Assembly: GCF_001642735.1 (NCBI RefSeq)
Contig: NZ_LWHM01000032.1
Span: 1-64,000, forward strand
DNA length: 64,000 nt
DNA from: Pseudohongiella nitratireducens
GTDB lineage: Bacteria > Pseudomonadota > Gammaproteobacteria > Pseudomonadales > Pseudohongiellaceae
Direction of reading: 5' to 3'
Of the stretch, positions 59,037 to 64,000 are shown piece after piece. Position numbers and translations under genes: made by a program. Position 1 is the first letter of the stretch. The number at the start of each line of letters is the position of its first letter. Below the pieces are notes generated by a model, which did no database searches, had not been told where the DNA came from, and worked only from the letters and a program-made list of their open reading frames with translations.

Positions 59037-60505
59037 TGCCTGCCACATTAACATTGCCCGTATTCAGTCAATTACTGGAACCGGAAAACATCGTGCCTGC
59101 TCACGACTTCAGCGATAGCGCCAGGCTGCTCTGCGAATCGTTTCCGGATATGAATACACGCGCGCGAATCCGTTTTGTCATGCAGGAACCGGTCGTATTT
59201 CAGATAGCCGGTGCCCAGGACATACAGCGGTTAATCAAGCACTGGCGTGCGACGTTGTCACCTACCATTGAATCCGGTCCGGACGATCTGTTAATGGATG
59301 GCCTGGAAGACGAAGATGATCTGCGTGATCTGGCATCAGAAGCGCCCATTATTCGTCTGGTCAATCACCTGTTCGCCCGGGCGCTGGATCTAAGCGCCAG
59401 TGATATCCACTTTGAACCCAGCGAAGACCACCTGGATGTTCGCTGCCGAGTGGATGGCATCATGCATCGGATTGAGCGGTTGCCGGTACGCATCAGCACA
59501 GCAGTAGCATCTCGCCTGAAGCTGATGGCGCGTCTGGATATTGGTGAGAAACGTCTGCCACAGGATGGCCGTATTGATTACAAACTGGGGCATAAGCAGC
59601 TCGATATGCGGGTCTCCACCCTGCCCGGTGTTCATGGCGAATCGATTGTCTTGCGTATTCTGGACAGAGGCGACACCACGGTTGGATTGCAGCAACTGGG
59701 CATGCCGGACAATGTCTTGCATCACTATCAGCGCCTGATTAAACAGCCGCACGGCATGATGCTGATTACCGGCCCAACCGGTAGCGGCAAAACAACCACG
59801 CTGTATGCGACGTTGGAAAAGATCAACAACCATTCGCAAAAAATCATCACTGTAGAAGACCCGGTTGAGTATCAACTGAGCGGCATTACACAGATACAGG
59901 CCAATGCAGCGATTGGTTTGAATTTCGCTGCGGGCTTGCGCTCGATTGTCCGACAGGACCCGGATGTCATCATGGTGGGTGAAATACGCGACCATGAGAC
60001 GGCAGAAATCGCCATTGAATCGGCATTAACAGGTCACCTGGTATTTTCCACCCTGCATACCAATGACGCAGCTGGCGCTATCACGCGTTTACAGGACATG
60101 GGTGTGGAATCCTACCTGATCAGTTCCAGTTTGCTTGGTGTTCAGGCGCAACGCCTGGTTCGGCGGGTTTGTGAGAACTGCGCACAGCCTGTGCCATTGA
60201 GTGAAGATGAAGCACGGGTTCTCGATGTCGATCGACATTTATTCCCCAATACCCGTAAAGGGAAAGGCTGTGAAAACTGTGGTGAAACCGGATACCGAGG
60301 CCGTATCGGTTTGTATGAATTGCTGGTCATGAGCGATGCGGTCAGGCATGAAATTGCCAGCGGTGCCGATGCCAATGTCATCCGTGACCAGGCGATAAAA
60401 GAAGGAATGAAAACCCTGCGTCAGGATGGTCTGGAGAAACTGGCCGATGGTCTGACGACGCCGGAAGAACTGGTCAGAGTGACATTAAGCGGAGCCGCTT
60501 CATGA
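59036..60505 (+). CDS. gspE: Type II secretion ATPase GspE
   Basis: This hexameric cytoplasmic ATPase drives pseudopilus assembly. The 489-residue product has an N-terminal domain, LDLSASDIHFEPS, Walker A GPTGSGKT (246-253), the Asp box VEDPVEYQL, Walker B VGEIRDHETAE and the His box LVFSTLHTNDAAGA. The C-terminal zinc-binding tetracysteine is seen as CENC and CENCGETGYRGR about 37 residues apart. The length matches the family. It is coupled to gspM upstream and gspF downstream by overlapping start/stop codons. Confidence 0.94.
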   Translation: MPATLTLPVFSQLLEPENIVPAHDFSDSARLLCESFPDMNTRARIRFVMQEPVVFQIAGAQDIQRLIKHWRATLSPTIESGPDDLLMDGLEDEDDLRDLASEAPIIRLVNHLFARALDLSASDIHFEPSEDHLDVRCRVDGIMHRIERLPVRISTAVASRLKLMARLDIGEKRLPQDGRIDYKLGHKQLDMRVSTLPGVHGESIVLRILDRGDTTVGLQQLGMPDNVLHHYQRLIKQPHGMMLITGPTGSGKTTTLYATLEKINNHSQKIITVEDPVEYQLSGITQIQANAAIGLNFAAGLRSIVRQDPDVIMVGEIRDHETAEIAIESALTGHLVFSTLHTNDAAGAITRLQDMGVESYLISSSLLGVQAQRLVRRVCENCAQPVPLSEDEARVLDVDRHLFPNTRKGKGCENCGETGYRGRIGLYELLVMSDAVRHEIASGADANVIRDQAIKEGMKTLRQDGLEKLADGLTTPEELVRVTLSGAAS

Positions 60506-61713
60506 GCCTGTTGCAGTTTGACTGGAAAGCTTATGATCGACATGGCACCTTAAAAGATGGCCGATTGTCAGCAGAGTCTGAACGGGAAGCGTTACAGTCG
60601 CTGAAAAACCGGCATCTGACACCGATCAAGCTGGAAGCCGTAAGCGAGAGCGCAGCCAAGCGGCGTAACGCTGGCAAGAAAATTCGCAGTCAGGATATTC
60701 TCGAATTCACTAAAGGGTTGCGCACACTGGTGGAAGCGCGTGTACCTTTAGACAAGGCGTTGCGATTGCTGGAAGGTATTACTGAATCTTCGGCCATGCG
60801 CGCCATGGTTGCGGCGATGCGCCGAGATGTAAAAGAAGGGAAGAGTCTCGCCGATGCGATGGAGCAGCGTCCGGATACCTTCTCACGGATGTATATCAAT
60901 ATAGTCCGTGCCGGTGAAGAAGGCGGTATCCTCCATCAGTTATTGCCGGGGTTGACTGAGTTTCTGGAGACCAGTGCAAAGAATCGGCAGGCACTGGTTT
61001 CAGCCATGATATATCCAATGGTTTTGCTTGTGACCGGTGTGCTTTCGGTGGTGCTTCTGCTGGTTTTTGTGATTCCACAGTTTGCCATCATGTTTGAAGA
61101 TGCCGGCAGTGAAATTCCGGCGTCAGCGGCATTCCTGCTGGGCTTGAGTGACGCGATTAAATCCTGGGGCTGGCTGTTTGTCGTCAGCGTCGCGGCTGTC
61201 ATCATCTGGTGGCGCTGGCAGCGATCGGATCCGGACTGGCAGTTGCGGGCAGATCGCACAATGCTGAACACACCCCTGTTGGGACATTTGCTACGCTATC
61301 GTGAAAGCGCGGTTTTTGCCCGAACACTTGGCGCGCTGCTGGGTGCGGGCATTCCATTAATACGCGCCTTGCGTGTCGCCAGAGAAGTGGTGTCGAACCG
61401 TGTGCTGGCCAATGTCCTGTCCAGTGTTGAAGAGGACGTCCGTGGAGGTACCGCCCTGGGCATTGCCATGGAAAAAACAGCCGCGTTTCCCAACCTCCTC
61501 CATCAACTTGTGACAGTGGGTGAAGAGTCGGGGCGCACCGCACAGATTCTGATCAAGACGGCTGATACCTTTGATCAGCAAGTTAAAAACCAGATGGACA
61601 AGTTGGTATCGGCATTACAGCCGGGTCTGATTCTGGTACTGGGGATAGCGGTCGGGGGCATTACCATTACGATGCTTTCGGCCGTATTCAGTATGAATTC
61701 CGTACAGTTTTAA
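60502..61713 (+). CDS. gspF: Type II secretion inner-membrane protein GspF
   Basis: This polytopic platform protein contacts GspE and the pseudopilus. The 403-residue product begins LLQFDWKAYDRHGTLKDGRL and has the duplicated T2SSF domain. Helices lie at about 170-192, 220-238 and 375-398, and the conserved GEEGGILHQLL and GEESGRTAQIL occur once in each repeat. The length equals typical GspF (about 405). It overlaps gspE by four bases. Confidence 0.94.
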   Translation: MSLLQFDWKAYDRHGTLKDGRLSAESEREALQSLKNRHLTPIKLEAVSESAAKRRNAGKKIRSQDILEFTKGLRTLVEARVPLDKALRLLEGITESSAMRAMVAAMRRDVKEGKSLADAMEQRPDTFSRMYINIVRAGEEGGILHQLLPGLTEFLETSAKNRQALVSAMIYPMVLLVTGVLSVVLLLVFVIPQFAIMFEDAGSEIPASAAFLLGLSDAIKSWGWLFVVSVAAVIIWWRWQRSDPDWQLRADRTMLNTPLLGHLLRYRESAVFARTLGALLGAGIPLIRALRVAREVVSNRVLANVLSSVEEDVRGGTALGIAMEKTAAFPNLLHQLVTVGEESGRTAQILIKTADTFDQQVKNQMDKLVSALQPGLILVLGIAVGGITITMLSAVFSMNSVQF

Positions 61714-61759
61714 TGACAGGTTCTGTTATACAAAAGCAGAACAGAAGGAGAAGAACACG

Positions 61760-63913
61760 GTGAACACGGTTAACCAAAAACTGATGTTGCTTACCATTGC
61801 CATCAGCCTGAGTTACTGCACGGCCAGTCAGCCACCGGCGTCTGGGCCGTCAGTGTTCAGCAACCCTTCCTCCGCCAATGCTGCAGAAGAGCGTGCTCGC
61901 AGCGTGGCTTTTGATAACGAGGCAAACGAAGCGGCTTTGCAGCAGGCAGCTGAAGAGCGGCAACGACTGGTTGATGAAATCAACCGGGATGGCCGCACCA
62001 TTTCGCTGGGTAACTACACGGAACAGGCGCCTGAACCGACTGATGTACCAAACCCGGATGTGGTGTCACTGAACTACGAGCAGGCGGATCTGCGTAGTGT
62101 GTTGGCGGAACTGGCTGATGCACTCGATATCTCGATGGTAATTGACCCTACCATTGCTGACCAGGTCAGCTTGCGTACAGCAGCGAATCGTCCATTACAG
62201 TATGATGATATCTGGCCCCTTGTTCGCACTTTGAGTCGGGCACACGGTGTGACTATCGAGCAGGCCGGGGATATCTGGTATGCCAGAAAAAGTGAAAGCA
62301 ACCTGCCTGTCGAAATAGCTTCGCCGGATACATTGGATGAGACGCTTTCCAGTGAAGTCATGCTGCTGGCACCGCTGACCTATGTGTCGGTAACTGCTGC
62401 CATCGAAATGCTGACGCCGGTCCTGGAGCCTGATGGTCAACTTATGCGCATGGGCAACAGCAATGCGGTCGCTATTCTGGCGAATACCGATAAGCTGGAG
62501 CGAGTATCAGCAATTCTGGAGGTACTTGATGACGACCCCTTCAGCAATCAGGGAATTCAACTCTACCCATTAATGAACGCCAGCGCAGCTGAGGTCGCCC
62601 AGGAATTAACCGATATTCTTGGTGTTATCGAAGGTGCTTCGCCCTCGTATCAGATTCAGGGGCTGGAGCGCATTAATGCAATTCTGGTGACTGCACCGGC
62701 AGCGCGCGGGTTTGATGAAATTTCCCGCTGGGTAGCGATACTGGATGCTGATCGTCAGGAACAAAATGAACAGTTGTTCCGCTACCGTGTCAAAAACCTC
62801 AACGCAGTAGAGCTGGCAACAACGCTAACGGATGTTTTCAGGATTGATGAAAACAATAATGATGACGATGAGGTTCAGCCCGCCCGAAATATAACACCGC
62901 GCGAGATCTTTCGTGACCGTTTTGGCGATGATGCAGCTGGCGAAGCAGCCGAAACGGTCATCGGGATTGAACCTCAGAATAATGGCGTTGAGACTTCAGT
63001 CTCCGCCAACCTTCGGGTAAGCATTGTTGCGGATGAGCCAACAAACAGTTTGCTGATTCGGGCGAACCCCAGGGATTATCGTCAACTGTTGACCACTATC
63101 AACCAACTGGACACTGCCCCATTGCAGGTGATGATCAATGCTGTCATCGCGCAGGTGATTTTGACTGACGACAAATCGTTTGGTGTTGACTGGTCGCGAG
63201 TGCTGGAAGATGCAGACGGGAGCGTGACGCGATTAGGGACCAGTTTCTTACCCACCGCTGGAGAAGACGGTAGCTCACTGGGGGGCTTGTTGTTCAACCG
63301 TGCCTTCCTGGACGGGGCTGCTCGGGTAGAAGCCACCCTGGAAGCGATTGCGATTAATAATGACGTACGCTTGCTGGCGCGCCCTTCCTTGTCGGTCATC
63401 AATAATCAGGAAGGCCTGATTCGTATCGGTGCGGAAGTGCCGGTGCAATTAGGTGAGACTGTCGGCGTGGGTGGTACCGCCACCACCAATATACAGTATC
63501 GCCCGACGGGTATTGAGTTACAGATTACACCGCGTATCAATGATGATGGTGTGGTTAACCTGACAATCCGTCAGGAGTTGTCTTCCGTGTCCGGGACTGC
63601 GGGTGTTAACCAGAACCCGATATTTCAGAATCAGGAAATTGAAACGACGGTGATTGTTCGAGACGGTGAAAATGTTGTCCTGGGCGGTTTGATTCAGGAA
63701 TCAAATGACCGTTTAAATTCGGGGGTACCTTTCTTGAATCAGGTTCCGGTGCTGGGTAAGCTGTTCAGTTATCAGCAGGACAATAACGAACGAACGGAAC
63801 TGTTTATCGTACTACGACCGGAAATTATCAATGTGAACCAGCAAGCGACAGGCAGTTACCAGAATATGATTAATCAGTTTGAGCTGGTAGCAGAACTATT
63901 AAACGAGCTGTAA
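61760..63913 (+). CDS. gspD: Type II secretion secretin GspD
   Basis: This is the outer-membrane secretin channel. The 717-residue product has a short hydrophobic leader (KLMLLTIAISLSYC), N0 (about 90-175) and repeated N1-N3 domains (about 185-465). The secretin core (about 470-700) carries VPVQLGETVGVGG, PTGIELQITPRIND and VVLGGLIQES. The leader ends LSYC, reminiscent of a lipoprotein signal as in self-piloting secretins, but Tyr at -1 breaks the lipobox rule, so the leader type is open. It follows gspF by 46 bp; no gspC lies upstream. Confidence 0.93.
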   Translation: MNTVNQKLMLLTIAISLSYCTASQPPASGPSVFSNPSSANAAEERARSVAFDNEANEAALQQAAEERQRLVDEINRDGRTISLGNYTEQAPEPTDVPNPDVVSLNYEQADLRSVLAELADALDISMVIDPTIADQVSLRTAANRPLQYDDIWPLVRTLSRAHGVTIEQAGDIWYARKSESNLPVEIASPDTLDETLSSEVMLLAPLTYVSVTAAIEMLTPVLEPDGQLMRMGNSNAVAILANTDKLERVSAILEVLDDDPFSNQGIQLYPLMNASAAEVAQELTDILGVIEGASPSYQIQGLERINAILVTAPAARGFDEISRWVAILDADRQEQNEQLFRYRVKNLNAVELATTLTDVFRIDENNNDDDEVQPARNITPREIFRDRFGDDAAGEAAETVIGIEPQNNGVETSVSANLRVSIVADEPTNSLLIRANPRDYRQLLTTINQLDTAPLQVMINAVIAQVILTDDKSFGVDWSRVLEDADGSVTRLGTSFLPTAGEDGSSLGGLLFNRAFLDGAARVEATLEAIAINNDVRLLARPSLSVINNQEGLIRIGAEVPVQLGETVGVGGTATTNIQYRPTGIELQITPRINDDGVVNLTIRQELSSVSGTAGVNQNPIFQNQEIETTVIVRDGENVVLGGLIQESNDRLNSGVPFLNQVPVLGKLFSYQQDNNERTELFIVLRPEIINVNQQATGSYQNMINQFELVAELLNEL

Positions 63914-63933
63914 GCCGAACCACGGGTGAAAGT

Positions 63934-64000
63934 ATGGAAAAAGTGAATTCAAACCGAAGAACAATGCAGGGCTTTACGATCATCGAGTTGCTGATCGTTA
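63934..64000 (+). CDS. Type II secretion pseudopilin, N-terminal fragment (cut by window end)
   Basis: ATG 63934 opens a frame reading MEKVNSNRRTMQGFTIIELL before the edge. QGFTIIELLIV is a class III prepilin signal: cleavage after Gly, Phe at +1 and Glu at +5. It is probably GspG or another pseudopilin of the preceding operon; the fragment is too short to say which. It lies 20 bp after gspD. Confidence 0.85.
   Translation, partial: MEKVNSNRRTMQGFTIIELLIV

Noticed and set aside
57128-63913. Reading the gspL-M-E-F-D genes as an MSHA or type IV pilus cluster
   Set aside because: There is no PilM/PilT-like or MshM-type gene, and the secretin and GspM-like LSRREQ protein fit type II secretion better. 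The window ends too soon to exclude a hybrid.

Overview
The window is chromosomal DNA from a gammaproteobacterium, most likely an environmental or marine relative of the Pseudomonadales/Oceanospirillales. The evidence is gene order. rpmH-rnpA-yidD-yidC-mnmE faces dnaA-dnaN-recF-gyrB across a 0.36 kb AT-rich gap with DnaA boxes. It is followed by plsC, gmhB, glyS, glyQ, an LpxL-type acyltransferase, trkA, rsmB, fmt, def, dprA, tsaC, hemF, aroE, gamma carbonic anhydrase, prlC, a cox operon, ctaB/sco, znuABC, polA, engB, cytochrome c4, dsbA and a dgcP-like gene. Much of this order is shared with Pseudomonas, so the window spans the replication origin and its flanks.

Layout. (1) Positions 1-4386 are accessory DNA abutting the 3' end of mnmE. 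They hold part of an ISPpu12-like ISL3-family element (truncated transposase, frameshifted lspA, CDF metal transporter, MerR regulator), then a small HTH protein and a tyrosine integrase that resembles Bacteroidetes integrases. The integrase reads away from the mnmE 3' end, a known island attachment site. (2) 4387-8317 is the mnmE/yidC/yidD/rnpA/rpmH block. (3) 8318-8681 is the likely oriC. (4) 8682-14967 is dnaA-dnaN-recF-gyrB, with two perfect parS-like palindromes inside recF. (5) 15119-32801 is housekeeping: lipid and LPS enzymes, glycyl-tRNA synthetase, K+ uptake, initiator-tRNA formylation and deformylation, DNA uptake, tRNA modification, haem and shikimate synthesis, oligopeptidase. (6) 33156-47142 is respiratory. 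An aa3 oxidase operon and its assembly factors run rightward. A second, leftward oxidase operon (diheme subunit II, subunit I, two subunit III-like proteins, subunit IV) sits between the assembly factors and ctaB/sco. No ctaA (haem A synthase) is seen. (7) 47227-49816 is a Zn uptake system around a Zur-type palindrome. (8) 49882-56995 holds polA, engB, cytochrome c4, dsbA and a diguanylate cyclase. (9) 57128-64000 starts a type II secretion operon (gspL-M-E-F-D, then a pseudopilin cut by the window end).

The observations most worth a second look are these. DNA polymerase I has lost all four metal-binding carboxylates of its 3'-5' exonuclease site while its 5' nuclease and polymerase motifs are intact. 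recF carries a pair of parS sites. A diheme second cytochrome oxidase is lodged in the cox assembly locus with ctaA absent. The integrase-bearing island sits at mnmE. No CRISPR array, tRNA or rRNA gene was recognised. Functions are assigned from motifs, length and gene order; no database search was possible.
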